A stretch of 64,000 bases of DNA from Enemella evansiae (GCA_017255395.1 JAFKDC010000013.1:62001-126000), one strand, 5' to 3'. Shown: positions 47,773-57,134, counted from the first letter of the stretch. Numbers and translations: made by a program. Notes: a model not told the origin generated them from the sequence alone.

Positions 47773-48351
47773 ATGGAAGGCTTTACCGTTGTCGACGGCG
47801 CAGTGGGCGTCATCATCGTGCTATCGGCGCTGCTGGCCTATTCGCGCGGTCTGGTCCGGGAACTCATGGCGATCCTCGGCTGGGTCGCGGCGGCTGTCGT
47901 GGCTTTCATGTTCGCCGCGCAGGTGCAGCCGCTGGTCAAGGAAATCCCGGTCGTGGGCGAGTTCCTGTCGGACAGCTGCGAGCTGTCGGTGATCGCCGCC
48001 TTCGCCGCCGTCTTCACCGTGGCGCTGGTGCTGGTATCGCTGTTCACGCCGCTGTTCTCGTCGCTGATCCAGCGCTCGGCGCTTGGCGGGCTGGACCAGG
48101 CGCTGGGGTTCCTCTTTGGCGTGGCGCGCGGCATCCTTCTGGTGGCCATCGGCTTCTTCGTCTACCAGACGGTGATCACCGCGCAGGACATCCCCGCCAT
48201 CAACGACTCGCGCTCTGCCGCCGTCTTCTCGCGCTTCACCGGCCGCATCGAGGAACAGAACCCCGAGCAGGCGCTGGGGTGGATCACCACCCAGTACGAG
48301 GCGCTGGTGAGCGTCTGCGAAGCCCCCGACGCGCCCGTTTCCGGCAGCTGA
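47773..48351 (+). CDS. cvpA: CvpA family membrane protein
   Basis: A 192-residue inner-membrane protein with four hydrophobic segments; DGAVGVIIVLSALLAYSRGLVRELMAILGW at the start and GGLDQALGFLFGVARGILLV in the middle are CvpA hallmarks. In E. coli cvpA is needed for colicin V production and lies upstream of purF; here purF follows too, but a strong terminator (48376-48403) separates them. It lies 39 bases after radA. Confidence 0.92.
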   Translation: MEGFTVVDGAVGVIIVLSALLAYSRGLVRELMAILGWVAAAVVAFMFAAQVQPLVKEIPVVGEFLSDSCELSVIAAFAAVFTVALVLVSLFTPLFSSLIQRSALGGLDQALGFLFGVARGILLVAIGFFVYQTVITAQDIPAINDSRSAAVFSRFTGRIEEQNPEQALGWITTQYEALVSVCEAPDAPVSGS

Positions 48352-48375
48352 TCGCGATCAGACCGACTGCGCACC

Positions 48376-48403
48376 AGAGCCGGGCCCGCCCGGCTCTTTT
48401 TTT
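48376..48403 (+). terminator. Strong intrinsic terminator between cvpA and purF
   Basis: A nine-base-pair stem AGAGCCGGG / CCCGGCTCT with a four-base loop, then TTTTTTT. It indicates that purF has its own promoter in 48404-48536. Confidence 0.9.
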
Positions 48404-48536
48404 GTGCGGCACAGGCAGGCGGCAGAACGCTCCCTGACGGGAACCTATCCGAATGCGACCGGAACACGCGGATCACGTCTGTGATAGTTCCGTGACACGG
48501 GCGATCATACGGCCTAAGTAGGCTCCGTAAGCAGCC

Positions 48537-50030
48537 ATGGATTCGGAGCGCGCCTTGTCCGACCGCCACATGCCCCCAGCCCATCCCTTCGATGACGACA
48601 AGCTCCGCGAGGAGTGCGGCGTTTTCGGCGTCGTGGGTGTCACCGATGCCGCCAACTTCGTGGCGCTGGGGCTTCACGCCCTTCAGCACCGCGGACAGGA
48701 AGCCGGGGGGATCGTTTCGTATCACCCCGACAAGGGCGGCTTCAATTCCGCCAGACGCTTCGGCTACGTCCGCGACAACTTCACCAAACAATCGCTGATG
48801 GAGACCCTGCCCGGCAGCCTTGCCATCGGGCACGTCCGCTATTCGACCGCCGGGTCGAAGGGACAGACCGCGATCCGCGACGTGCAGCCCTTCTTTGGCG
48901 AGTTCTCCATGGGCGGCGCTGCGATTGCCCATAACGGCAATATCACCAATGCCAATGCCCTGCGGCGCGAGTTGATCGAGCGCGGCTCGATCTTTCAGTC
49001 GTCCAGCGACAGCGAATGCATCATCCACCTGATGGCGCGGTCCCTGCAACGCGACATCCCCAGCCGGATGGAAGACGCGCTGCGCCGGGTCGAGGGCGCT
49101 TTCAGCGTCGTCGCCATGACCCGGACCAAGCTGATCGGCGTGCGCGACCCGCTGGGCGTGCGCCCGCTGGTGCTGGGCAAGGTCGGCGACGGCTGGTGCC
49201 TCTCGTCTGAAACCTGCGCGCTGGACATCATCGGCGCCGAATACGTGCGCGAGATCGAGCCGGGCGAGATGGTCGTCATCACGCAGGAGAACGGCGTCGA
49301 ATCGCAGCATCCCTTCCGCCCCCAGAAGCCGCGCTTCTGCATCTTCGAGCACGTCTATTTCTCGCGCCCCGATTCGATCATCGGCGGGCGCAGCGTCTAC
49401 GAGACCCGCCGCCAGATCGGTGTAGAGCTGGCCCGCGAGGCGCCGGTCGAGGCCGATCTCGTCTGCCCCGTCCCGGACAGTGGCACCCCCGCCGCCATAG
49501 GCTATGCCGCCGAAAGCGGGATTCCCTTCGGCCTCGGGATCACGCGGAACCAGTACATGGGCCGCACCTTCATCGAACCGACCGAGCAGATCCGCAACAT
49601 GGGCGTGCGGCTGAAGCTGAACGTCAACCGTGCGCTGATCCGCGACAAGCGGGTGATCCTCGTCGACGACTCGGTGGTGCGCGGCACCACCTCGCGCAAG
49701 ATCAAGGAGATGATCCTCGACGCGGGCGCCGCCGAGGTGCACTTCCGCATCGCCTCGCCACCCACCGCCTGGCCCTGTTTCTACGGCGTCGACACCCCCC
49801 AGCGGGAAATGCTGCTGGCCGCCACCATGTCCGAGGACGAGATGTGCGCACATCTGGGCGTGGATTCGCTGAAGTTCATCTCGCTGGACGGTCTGTACCG
49901 CGCGGTGGGCGAAGCCGGCGGGCGCGACCCGGCGCGGCCGCAGTATTGCGACGCCTGTTTCTCGGGCGAGTACCCGGTCGAACCGGCGGACATGATCAAG
50001 CAGGGCTTCAAGCTGAAGGCCGCCGAGTAA
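48537..50030 (+). CDS. purF: Amidophosphoribosyltransferase
   Basis: The first committed step of purine synthesis: PRPP plus glutamine to phosphoribosylamine. The 497-residue protein has a glutaminase domain whose catalytic cysteine is C27 in REECGVFGVVG, so a propeptide of about 26 residues must be removed. It shows HVRYSTAGSKG and AHNGNITNA, and a PRTase domain with the PRPP loop RVILVDDSVVRGTTS. A start at the ATG of MPPAHPFDDDK (48570) would shorten the propeptide and cannot be excluded. A terminator follows at 50057. Confidence 0.96.
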   Translation: MDSERALSDRHMPPAHPFDDDKLREECGVFGVVGVTDAANFVALGLHALQHRGQEAGGIVSYHPDKGGFNSARRFGYVRDNFTKQSLMETLPGSLAIGHVRYSTAGSKGQTAIRDVQPFFGEFSMGGAAIAHNGNITNANALRRELIERGSIFQSSSDSECIIHLMARSLQRDIPSRMEDALRRVEGAFSVVAMTRTKLIGVRDPLGVRPLVLGKVGDGWCLSSETCALDIIGAEYVREIEPGEMVVITQENGVESQHPFRPQKPRFCIFEHVYFSRPDSIIGGRSVYETRRQIGVELAREAPVEADLVCPVPDSGTPAAIGYAAESGIPFGLGITRNQYMGRTFIEPTEQIRNMGVRLKLNVNRALIRDKRVILVDDSVVRGTTSRKIKEMILDAGAAEVHFRIASPPTAWPCFYGVDTPQREMLLAATMSEDEMCAHLGVDSLKFISLDGLYRAVGEAGGRDPARPQYCDACFSGEYPVEPADMIKQGFKLKAAE

Positions 50031-50056
50031 GGCCAGTCACCGCCAGGATTTTTCAG

Positions 50057-50084
50057 CGGCCGCCCCCCGGGGTGGCCGTTTTTT
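50057..50084 (+). terminator. Intrinsic terminator after purF
   Basis: Stem CGGCCGCCC / GGGTGGCCG (one G-T wobble) with a short loop and TTTTTT, starting 27 bases beyond the purF stop. Confidence 0.8.
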
Positions 50085-50359
50085 CATGCGTCGCTGGCAA
50101 TGCGTCCCGGGGGCGGCAGCGCCCGCCGATCCACGCGCCACCGTACCACGCCAACCGATCCCAACACGCGGCGCGGCCTTGCCAGACAGGGCCGCGCCTG
50201 CGGCACGCCGTCGCCCCACGCGGCCTTCTGCCGATGATTTTCCGGGCTTCGGCACCCCGGCGCCCATGCGCCGCGGGCTCTCTTTCGCACATGCAGCAAG
50301 GCCTGTATCAGCCCCCATCGCGCCGCGCACAGCGGCACCCTGAGACACCGGGACAGCCC
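50085..50359. other. Intergenic region after the purF terminator
   Basis: About 275 bases of GC-rich DNA before the small GspC/PilP-like gene (329 bases counting from the purF stop). Open frames cross it on both strands but none has a ribosome site or recognisable content. I see no repeat or RNA gene; a promoter for the small gene is expected here. Confidence 0.4.
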
Positions 50360-50689
50360 ATGATACTGACCAAATCCCTCCGCCCCCTTGCCCGTCCCGA
50401 CGGGTTCGATGCCCGCGCCGCGCAGGTCGTCCCCGCCGCCGCCAGCAACGACACCGTGGCCCGGGCCGCCACCACCAGCGCGCCGATCCCGCGCGCCGAA
50501 CCCATGCTCATCGGCATCTTCGGCAGTTCCGATGACGCCTCTGCGCTTGTCCGCCTGCCCTCCGGCAAAATCGCCGAGGTGTCCAAGGGCAGCCGCATCG
50601 GCCGCGATACCGTCGTGGCGGTGGCCGAGGACTCGATCATCCTTCAGCGGGGCAAGAAGGCGCACCGCCTCTCGATGCCGGACGCTTGA
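50360..50689 (+). CDS. Small protein with GspC/PilP-type HR-like domain
   Basis: A 109-residue protein with no transmembrane segment. The first about 45 residues look disordered (Ala/Thr/Pro-rich). The second half reads PMLIGIFGSSDDASALVRLPSGKIAEVSKGSRIGRDTVVAVAEDSIILQRGKKAHRL, a beta-rich pattern like the HR domain of type II secretion GspC and type IV pilus PilP (..GIFG....ALVRLP.G....V..G). No other secretion or pilus gene is nearby. Weak ribosome site (ACAG). It ends 31 bases before an SDR gene. Confidence 0.55.
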   Translation: MILTKSLRPLARPDGFDARAAQVVPAAASNDTVARAATTSAPIPRAEPMLIGIFGSSDDASALVRLPSGKIAEVSKGSRIGRDTVVAVAEDSIILQRGKKAHRLSMPDA

Positions 50690-50720
50690 CCTTGGCGCCA
50701 AAGCCGCTGAAAAGCGCCCC

Positions 50721-51356
50721 ATGACACGGATCGCTCTTATCACCGGCGCCTCGCGCGGACTGGGCTTCGCCCTCGCAGAGGCGCTTTCGCCCAAGTATCA
50801 CATCGTCGCCGTGGCCCGCACGGTCGGCGGTCTCGAGGACCTCGACGACCGCATCAAGGCCAAGGGCGGAGAGGCGACGCTGGCGCCGATGGACGTGTGC
50901 AACCGCGATGCCATGGCGCATCTGTGCCGGTCGATCCACGACCGCTGGGGCGGCATAGGCCTTTGGGCGCACACGGCTGTTCACGCGGCCCCCCTGACGC
51001 CCGCACCGCATATGGACGCCAAGGACTGGAAGAAGTCGGTGACCACCAATATCGATGCCATGGGCCACCTGATCCCCTTCGTCGCGCCGCTTCTGGGCGA
51101 TGACGGCACCGCGCTTTTCTTCGACGACCCGCATGGCGGAGAGAAGTTCTATGGCCACTACGGTACCACCAAGGCGGCGCAGATCGCGTTGGCCCGGTCC
51201 TGGGCGGCAGAGCAGGAAAACTTCGGCCCGCGCATCCGCATCCTGACGCCCCGGCCGATGGAAACACACACCCGCGCCCGGTTTCACCCCGGCGAGGACC
51301 GCACCCCGCTGGCGCAGCCCTCGGCAGAGGCCGCGCGCCTGCTGGCCCAACTCTAA
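50721..51356 (+). CDS. Short-chain dehydrogenase/reductase family protein, atypical active site
   Basis: A 211-residue SDR: nucleotide motif TGASRGLGFALAEAL, DV at the D60 position (APMDVCNRD), an active-site Asn in TTNIDAMGHLI and Y-x3-K in YGTTKAAQIAL. The catalytic serine expected about 13 residues before the tyrosine is missing: the segment reads LFFDDPHGGEKFYGHYGTTK. The NNAG turn is also replaced by AHTAV. Substrate unknown; it may be non-enzymatic or use a different mechanism. Confidence 0.8.
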   Translation: MTRIALITGASRGLGFALAEALSPKYHIVAVARTVGGLEDLDDRIKAKGGEATLAPMDVCNRDAMAHLCRSIHDRWGGIGLWAHTAVHAAPLTPAPHMDAKDWKKSVTTNIDAMGHLIPFVAPLLGDDGTALFFDDPHGGEKFYGHYGTTKAAQIALARSWAAEQENFGPRIRILTPRPMETHTRARFHPGEDRTPLAQPSAEAARLLAQL

Positions 51357-51563
51357 CGGCAGGGGCCGCGCCGCTCAGGTTCAGCCCTCGGAAGAGGCCA
51401 AGCGCCTGCGGCCCGGTCTGTAATGGCGGGACAGCGCCAATCCACGCCGCGCGGACCCCACATCTTGCAGCGGTCCCGCCACTGATTCCCTACAGTTGGT
51501 ACGCGCCGCTTGCCCCGGCGCGCCCCTTCGCCTAGGAAGGTGCCAGGCAAAACGAGCGGTTTC

Positions 51564-52346
51564 ATGCGCATTCTGATTACCAATGACGACGGCATCAACG
51601 CGCCCGGCCTCGCGGTCCTGACCGAGATCGCCACGGAACTGGCCGGCCCCGACGGCGCGGTCTGGACCGTCGCCCCGGCCTTCGAACAATCGGGCGTCGG
51701 ACACTGCATTTCGTATACCCACCCCACGATGATCGCGCAGATGGGCGAGCGCCGCTTTGCCGCCGAAGGCAGCCCCGCGGACTGCGTTCTGGCCGGTCTT
51801 CACGATGTCCTTGCGGACAATCCGCCCGACCTGATCCTGTCCGGTGTAAACCGTGGAAACAACTCTGCCGAGAACGCGCTGTATTCCGGCACGCTGGGCG
51901 GCGCCATGGAAGGCGCGCTTCAGGGCATCCTGTCCATCGCGCTGTCGCAATACCTTGGCCCCGACAATGTCGGAGAGCCAGACCCCTTCGAGTCCGCGCG
52001 CCTGAACGGTGCCCGCGTGGTGCGTCAGATCCTCGAACACGACCGCGCTGACCCGGGATATCGGCTTTTCTACAACGTAAACTTCCCCCCGGTCCCGGCG
52101 GCGCAGGTCAAGGGCACCCGCGTCGCACCGCAGGGCTATCGCCACGAGACACGCTTCAGCGTAGAGCCGCACAAGTCCCCGTCAGGACGGCGTTTTCTGT
52201 GGATCAGGGGCGGCGACCAACGGGCCGCCACCGACGCGGGCACCGATGCGGACCTCAACCTGAAGGGCTATATCAGCGTCACGCCGATGCGCGCCGACCT
52301 GACCTGCCACGCCACGCTGGACGCCTTGAGGGACCGCCTGACATGA
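51564..52346 (+). CDS. surE: 5'/3'-nucleotidase SurE
   Basis: A metal-dependent phosphatase acting on nucleoside monophosphates, linked to stationary-phase survival. The 260-residue protein begins [16 protein letters not shown] (metal ligands D8 and D9), and contains [24 protein letters not shown] and [13 protein letters not shown]. The ATG at 51564 gives the standard N-terminus. Its stop overlaps the pcm start by four bases (52343-52346), part of the conserved surE-pcm-nlpD order also found in E. coli. Confidence 0.96.
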   Translation: MRILITNDDGINAPGLAVLTEIATELAGPDGAVWTVAPAFEQSGVGHCISYTHPTMIAQMGERRFAAEGSPADCVLAGLHDVLADNPPDLILSGVNRGNNSAENALYSGTLGGAMEGALQGILSIALSQYLGPDNVGEPDPFESARLNGARVVRQILEHDRADPGYRLFYNVNFPPVPAAQVKGTRVAPQGYRHETRFSVEPHKSPSGRRFLWIRGGDQRAATDAGTDADLNLKGYISVTPMRADLTCHATLDALRDRLT

Positions 52347-52984
52347 GCTTCGATGCCGAAGCCAAGATGCAGTTCCTCTTTGCCCTCCGCTCCAAGGGTG
52401 TGACAGACACCACGGTGCTGTCGGCCATGGAAAAGGTCGACCGCGGCGCTTTCATCCGCGGCTATTTCGCCGAACGCGCCTATGAGGACATGCCCCTGCC
52501 GATCGCCTGCGGCCAGACCATATCGCAACCCTCAGTTGTGGCGCTGATGACGCAGGCCCTGCGGGTCGGCCCCCGCGACAAGGTTCTGGAGGTCGGCACC
52601 GGCTCTGGCTACCAGGCGGCGATCCTGTCGCACCTCGCCCGGCGGGTCTATACCGTCGACCGGCACCGCAGGCTGGTGGCCGCCGCCCGCGCGGTCTTCG
52701 ATACGCTGGAACTGACCAATATCACCGCCTTCACCGCCGACGGCTCTTTCGGGCTGCCGGATCAGGCGCCCTTCGACCGCATTATCGTGACCGCCGCGGC
52801 CGAGGATCCGCCCGGGCCGCTCTTGGCCCAGCTCAAGATTGGCGGTATCATGGTGCTGCCGGTGGGACAGTCCGACACCGTCCAGCACCTGATCCGGGTG
52901 ACGCGGCACGAGGGCGGCTTCGAATACGATGAATTGCGCCCCGTGCGTTTCGTGCCCCTCGTCGAGGGGCTGGGCAAAGATTAG
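52343..52984 (+). CDS. pcm: Protein-L-isoaspartate O-methyltransferase
   Basis: Methylates isoaspartyl residues in damaged proteins, starting their repair. The 213-residue protein has the PCMT signature: [18 protein letters not shown], then motif [19 protein letters not shown], and the C-terminal [14 protein letters not shown]. Coupled to surE by an ATGA overlap. nlpD follows 62 bases later. Confidence 0.96.
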   Translation: MSFDAEAKMQFLFALRSKGVTDTTVLSAMEKVDRGAFIRGYFAERAYEDMPLPIACGQTISQPSVVALMTQALRVGPRDKVLEVGTGSGYQAAILSHLARRVYTVDRHRRLVAAARAVFDTLELTNITAFTADGSFGLPDQAPFDRIIVTAAAEDPPGPLLAQLKIGGIMVLPVGQSDTVQHLIRVTRHEGGFEYDELRPVRFVPLVEGLGKD

Positions 52985-53046
52985 ACCGCCCTCGGCGCGG
53001 TGCAGTGACGTCCCGGCACAAGGGGCGCATATGAGGAAATCGAGTG

Positions 53047-54252
53047 ATGACAACCCCGACCCGTTCCTTCACGGCCCTTGGCCTGCTGATCGCCCTTGGC
53101 GCCTGCGATGGCGGCCTCGATCTGGATATGCGCGGACGCATGGGCGGGGCGGTCGATACCTCTCAGGCTGCCCTGCAGGCCGTGGACAATCGCCCGCAGC
53201 CGGATGACCGGGGCGTGATCTCCTACCCGAACTACCAGGTCGCCGTGGCCCGGCGCGGCGATACGCTGAATTCCGTCGCCACCCGCATCGGCCTGCCGGC
53301 GCCGGAACTGGCGCGCTACAACGGCGTGCAGGTGAACGACCCGCTGCGCGCGGGCGAGATCGTCGCCCTGCCCCGTCGTGTGGCCGAACCCTCGCCCGCC
53401 ACCGGCGCGGCGACGACCGGCCCGATCCAGCCGCCCGCCTCGGTGGATGTGGCAACCCTGGCCGGCAGCGCCATCGAGCGCGCGCCCTCTGCCATCAGCC
53501 CCGCGCAGGCGCCGCAGACCGGCACCGAGCCGGTGCGCCACAAGGTCGCGCGCGGCGAGACCGCCTTTACCATCGCGCGCCTCTATCAGGTCACCCCGCG
53601 CGCGCTGGCCGAATGGAACGGGCTCGACAGCAACTTCTCGCTGCGCGAAGGCCAGTTTCTGCTGATCCCGACGGCAAAGGGCACGCCGCAAACGCAGCAG
53701 AGCGCGCGGGTAACGGTGCCCGGCGCAGGCACGGCCACGCCGCAACCGCCCTCCGCCTCCAAGCCGCTGCCGACAGAGGTCCTGCCCCCCGCCAACCAGA
53801 CCGCCGCCGCGGCCCCTGCGGCGACGGCAAACAAGCCCGCGCCGAAACCGGCGGAACCGGTGGCTGATATCGGCCAGAAAAAGGCCGCCAGCAGCAGCGG
53901 CGGTGGCGCCATGTCCATGCCGGTCAGCGGCTCGATCATCCGCGAATACGCCAAGGGCCGGAACGAGGGCATCGACATCTCCGCCGCGCCGGGCACCCCG
54001 GTCAAGGCCGCCGCCTCGGGCCAGGTCGCTGCGATCTCGGCCACCGACGAAGGTGTCAAGTTCATGCTGATCCGCCACCCGGACGACCTGATCTCGGTCT
54101 ACACCTATGTCGACGACATCTCGGTCAAGAAGGGCGACGCGGTCAGCAAGGGCCAGTCCATCGCCCGCGTGCGCTCCGGCGACCCCTCCTTCCTGCATTT
54201 CGAGGTCCGCAAGGGCTTCGAATCCACCGATCCGATGCCCTATCTGCGCTGA
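53047..54252 (+). CDS. nlpD: NlpD/EnvC-like murein hydrolase activator lipoprotein (degenerate LytM)
   Basis: A 401-residue outer-membrane lipoprotein (lipobox LGAC). It has two LysM domains (about 60-112, with ARRGDTLNSVATRIGL, and about 160-215, with VARGETAFTIARLY), an Ala/Pro linker, and a C-terminal M23/LytM domain (about 290-401). Zinc ligands are partly lost: the first His is Asn in GRNEGIDIS, and the H-x-H pair reads FLHFEVR. It therefore most likely activates amidases at division, as NlpD does. Start uncertain: GTG 53044 or ATG 53047, both served by GAGGAA. Confidence 0.9.
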   Translation: MTTPTRSFTALGLLIALGACDGGLDLDMRGRMGGAVDTSQAALQAVDNRPQPDDRGVISYPNYQVAVARRGDTLNSVATRIGLPAPELARYNGVQVNDPLRAGEIVALPRRVAEPSPATGAATTGPIQPPASVDVATLAGSAIERAPSAISPAQAPQTGTEPVRHKVARGETAFTIARLYQVTPRALAEWNGLDSNFSLREGQFLLIPTAKGTPQTQQSARVTVPGAGTATPQPPSASKPLPTEVLPPANQTAAAAPAATANKPAPKPAEPVADIGQKKAASSSGGGAMSMPVSGSIIREYAKGRNEGIDISAAPGTPVKAAASGQVAAISATDEGVKFMLIRHPDDLISVYTYVDDISVKKGDAVSKGQSIARVRSGDPSFLHFEVRKGFESTDPMPYLR

Positions 54253-54376
54253 CGCACCCGACCTTTTCCAGAAGCCCGCCATGCCCCTTGCACGCGGGCG
54301 GATGGGAACCACGGCATAAGCGCCATCAAGGTCCGAACGCCGTTAACCCCCGCCCGCGGCCAGCCCCGGCACGGCC

Positions 54377-54432
54377 TTCTGCTTCTTCTTGGTCAAAATA
54401 CCTCGGGGGAGCGCAGCGGGGGCAGAGCCCCC
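54377..54432. repeat. Dispersed intergenic repeat, most complete copy
   Basis: TTCTGCTTCTTCTTGGTCAA, AATACCTCGGGGGAG, then the perfect hairpin GGGGGCAGAGCCCCC (54418-54432). It lies between the convergent nlpD and DUF815 ATPase genes. Used here as the reference for the family. Confidence 0.75.
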
Positions 54433-54496
54433 TCCACGCTCTCCTGCTGGGGCTCCGGACGACAGAACCGCCGTCGCCCCCGGGGCAACACGGCGC

Positions 54497-55333
54497 TCAG
54501 CTCAGCGCCACGCCTTTGCGACCGGCAAGGTCGGTGAAATACTGCCAGGCCACCCGGCCAGAGCGCGACCCGCGCGTGGCCTGCCATTCGATCGCCTCCG
54601 CCCGCAGGGTCTCGTCGTCGATCGCCACGCCGTGGCGGTCGCAATAGCCCCGGATCATCGCAAGGTATTCGTCCTGCGAACAGGGGTGGAAGCCCAGCCA
54701 CAGCCCGAAGCGATCCGACAGCGAAACCTTCTCTTCCACTGCCTCCGAGGGGTTGATCGACGACGAGCGTTCGTTCTCGATCATGTCGCGCGGCATCAGG
54801 TGGCGGCGGTTCGAGGTGGCGTAGAGCACCACGTTGTCCGGGCGCCCCTCGACCCCGCCGTCCAGCACCGCCTTCAGCGATTTGTAGTGCTGGTCGTCAT
54901 GGCTGAAGCTGAGGTCGTCGCAAAACAGCACAAAGCGATAGGGCGCGTCGCGCAGCAGCGCCAGCAGGCGCCCGACGGACGGCAGGTCCTCGCGTTGCAG
55001 CTCCACCAGCTTGAGGTCCGGGCCTTCCGCGCGCACGGCGGCATGGACCGCCTTGACGACGCTGGATTTGCCCATCCCCCGCGCGCCCCAGAGGAGCGCG
55101 TTGTTGGCGGGCAGGCCTCGGGCGAATTGCAGCGTATTGGCATAAAGCGTGTCGCGCGCCCGGTCGATGCCCACCAGCAGATCCAGATCCACGCGGCTGA
55201 CCTGCGGCACCGGCACCAGCGCATCGGGCGCCACGTGCCAGACAAAGGCCTCTGCATCGAAATCCGGGGCGTCCAGGGGCGGCGGCGCCATGCGTTCCAG
55301 CGCCGCCGCGATCCGTTTCAGGGTCTTGCTCAC
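54497..55333 (-). CDS. AAA+ ATPase, DUF815 family
   Basis: A 278-residue P-loop ATPase: Walker A LLWGARGMGKSSVVKAV, Walker B FVLFCDDLSF, sensor VVLYATSNRRHLM, and RFGLWLGFHPCSQDEYLAMI. These are DUF815 hallmarks; function is unknown. It starts with GTG at 55333, overlapping the tatC stop (GTGA), so it is translated with the tat operon. That suggests, but does not show, a link with Tat export. It converges on nlpD across a dispersed repeat. Confidence 0.88.
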   Translation of the reverse strand: MSKTLKRIAAALERMAPPPLDAPDFDAEAFVWHVAPDALVPVPQVSRVDLDLLVGIDRARDTLYANTLQFARGLPANNALLWGARGMGKSSVVKAVHAAVRAEGPDLKLVELQREDLPSVGRLLALLRDAPYRFVLFCDDLSFSHDDQHYKSLKAVLDGGVEGRPDNVVLYATSNRRHLMPRDMIENERSSSINPSEAVEEKVSLSDRFGLWLGFHPCSQDEYLAMIRGYCDRHGVAIDDETLRAEAIEWQATRGSRSGRVAWQYFTDLAGRKGVALS

Positions 55334-56259
55334 TTCTCGTCCTCGTCGAATTCCCTGGCCAGCGGGTCCTCTTCGCCGTTCTCGTCCTCGAACCACAGAC
55401 CCTGTGCCCGCAGGTCGGCCTCGCGCTTCTTCTCGACGCGGGCCACTAGGAAGATCGAGATCTCGTACAGGCCGTAGACGACGGTAAAGAGGATCATCTG
55501 CGTGATCACGTCGGGCGGCGTCACAAGCGCGGCCAGCAGCAGGATGCCGACCACGGCGTATTTGCGCACGTTGCCCAGCCCCTCGGCAGAGACCAGCCCG
55601 GCCTTGCCCATCAGCGTCAGCAGCACCGGAAGCTGAAAACACAGGCCGAAGGCGATGATGAACTTCAGCGTGATGTCGAGCGACTCGTTGACCTTGCCGA
55701 AGAAGGTGATCCGCAGCCCGTCCTCGGTGGCGGGCACCACGGCGGCGGCATCGGGCACCGCGTCGGTGGTCTGCGCCAGCAGGTTGGCGAAGATCGAACT
55801 GACATCTGCGAAGCCCAGGAAGAAGGCCATCGCCAGCGGCGTCACCACGAAATGCGCAAAGGAGGCGCCCAGCAGGAACATGATCGGCGAGGCGATGGTG
55901 AACGGCAGGAAGGCCGCCTTCTCCGAACGGTACAGACCCGGCGCCACGAAGCGCCACATCTGGTGCGCGATCACCGGGAAGGCCAGCGCGAAGCCGAAGA
56001 CCATCGAGATCCGGAACAGAGTGAACAGGTATTCCTGCGGCGAAGTATATTGCAGCGTCGGCGAGGGGTCGCCGAGGTCGCGCAGGGTCGCCTCGATCGG
56101 TTTCAGCAGGAATTGCAGGATCGGTTCGGCCACGACGAAGGCCAGAACGATCCCGATGATGAAGGCGATAACCGACCGGATCAGCCGCGTGCGCAGCTCG
56201 GCCAGATGTTCGATCAGCGGCGCGGCGCTGTCCTCGATGTCGTCTTCGATGTGGCTCAT
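55330..56259 (-). CDS. tatC: Twin-arginine translocase subunit TatC
   Basis: The receptor core of the Tat pathway, which moves folded proteins with RR signal peptides across the inner membrane. The 309 residues have six transmembrane segments and family blocks [48 protein letters not shown] and [12 protein letters not shown] charged C-terminal tail ([20 protein letters not shown]) follows. Its start overlaps the tatB stop by four bases. Confidence 0.97.
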   Translation of the reverse strand: MSHIEDDIEDSAAPLIEHLAELRTRLIRSVIAFIIGIVLAFVVAEPILQFLLKPIEATLRDLGDPSPTLQYTSPQEYLFTLFRISMVFGFALAFPVIAHQMWRFVAPGLYRSEKAAFLPFTIASPIMFLLGASFAHFVVTPLAMAFFLGFADVSSIFANLLAQTTDAVPDAAAVVPATEDGLRITFFGKVNESLDITLKFIIAFGLCFQLPVLLTLMGKAGLVSAEGLGNVRKYAVVGILLLAALVTPPDVITQMILFTVVYGLYEISIFLVARVEKKREADLRAQGLWFEDENGEEDPLAREFDEDEK

Positions 56260-56738
56260 GCGTCGGTCCCCTTCGGGGTGTCCTCACCCGGCGCCGTCAG
56301 GTCCGCCTCCAGCGCCTCGGCCTTCTTCATGGCCTCATCCGCCTCGCGCTTCTTGCGGTCGGCAGCGGCGCGGGCGGCACTGGCTTCGATCTTGCGGCGC
56401 GCCTCGTCGCGCTCCTGCGACAGCTTGGCGGTTTCGCCCCCGGGTTTCGGCGCGGCCTTCTCCGGGTCGATGTCGGTCAGCGATTTGGCCGCGTCCTTGA
56501 CGCCGTCCATGGCGCTGCTCATCGGGTTGGTCGCGGTCTTGAAGGTCTTGGCCACGTCGCGCACGCCGGATTCGTCCGCCGCATCGTTCATGGCCCGGCT
56601 GAACTCGCGCGCCATGCCGCGGGCCTTGCCCATGAAGCGGCCCACGTTGCGGAACAGCATCGGCAGGTCCTTGGGGCCGACGACGATCAACGCCACGACC
56701 CCGATGACCATGAGTTCGGTCCAGCCAAGATCGAACAT
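56256..56738 (-). CDS. tatB: Sec-independent translocase protein TatB
   Basis: A 160-residue single-span membrane protein working with TatC in recognising twin-arginine signals. It opens [26 protein letters not shown] (the E, then GP hinge of TatB), followed by an amphipathic helix ([20 protein letters not shown]) and a charged, coiled-coil-like tail. Six bases after tatA; overlaps tatC. Confidence 0.94.
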   Translation of the reverse strand: MFDLGWTELMVIGVVALIVVGPKDLPMLFRNVGRFMGKARGMAREFSRAMNDAADESGVRDVAKTFKTATNPMSSAMDGVKDAAKSLTDIDPEKAAPKPGGETAKLSQERDEARRKIEASAARAAADRKKREADEAMKKAEALEADLTAPGEDTPKGTDA

Positions 56739-56744
56739 GGCGGG

Positions 56745-56984
56745 TTACACCTTGTCCTTCTCGTCGGCGGGATTGTGCACCGGCGCCTGCGGGGTCACGT
56801 CGCGCGCCTCCTCCGCCTTTTGCTGGTCTTCAAGTTCCTGGCCGCCTTCGCTCACGCCCTTCTTGAAGGCGGTGATGCCCTTGCCGACCTCGCCCATCAG
56901 CGAGGAAATCTTGCCCCGCCCAAACAGAACGAGCACGACGACGGCGATCAGCAGAAGGCCCGGAAGGCCGATATTGTTCAACAT
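56745..56984 (-). CDS. tatA: Sec-independent translocase protein TatA
   Basis: A 79-residue pore-forming Tat subunit: transmembrane segment about 4-20 ([18 protein letters not shown]), the [15 protein letters not shown] amphipathic helix with the FGRGKI hinge, and an acidic/polar tail. First gene of tatA-tatB-tatC-DUF815. The AAGGAG ribosome site lies just upstream. Confidence 0.94.
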   Translation of the reverse strand: MLNNIGLPGLLLIAVVVLVLFGRGKISSLMGEVGKGITAFKKGVSEGGQELEDQQKAEEARDVTPQAPVHNPADEKDKV

Positions 56985-57109
56985 GGCGGTCTCCTTGTCC
57001 GGCGCCGCAGCCCTTGCGACGCGTGAAATCCGAGACCGGGTTCTAACGGCTCCCGGCGCCCGACAAAAGCGCCAAAGCGCCGCTTTGCCCGACCACGTGT
57101 GTCATGACC

Positions 57110-57134
57110 TTGTCAGTTGTCAGAATTTTGTCAG
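57110..57134 (+). repeat. Three direct TTGTCAG repeats
   Basis: TTGTCAG at 57110-57116, 57117-57123 and 57128-57134, in the gap between tatA and the divergent WYL-type regulator. Spacing is 7 then 11 bases (about one helical turn). Possible regulator binding sites. Confidence 0.5.
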
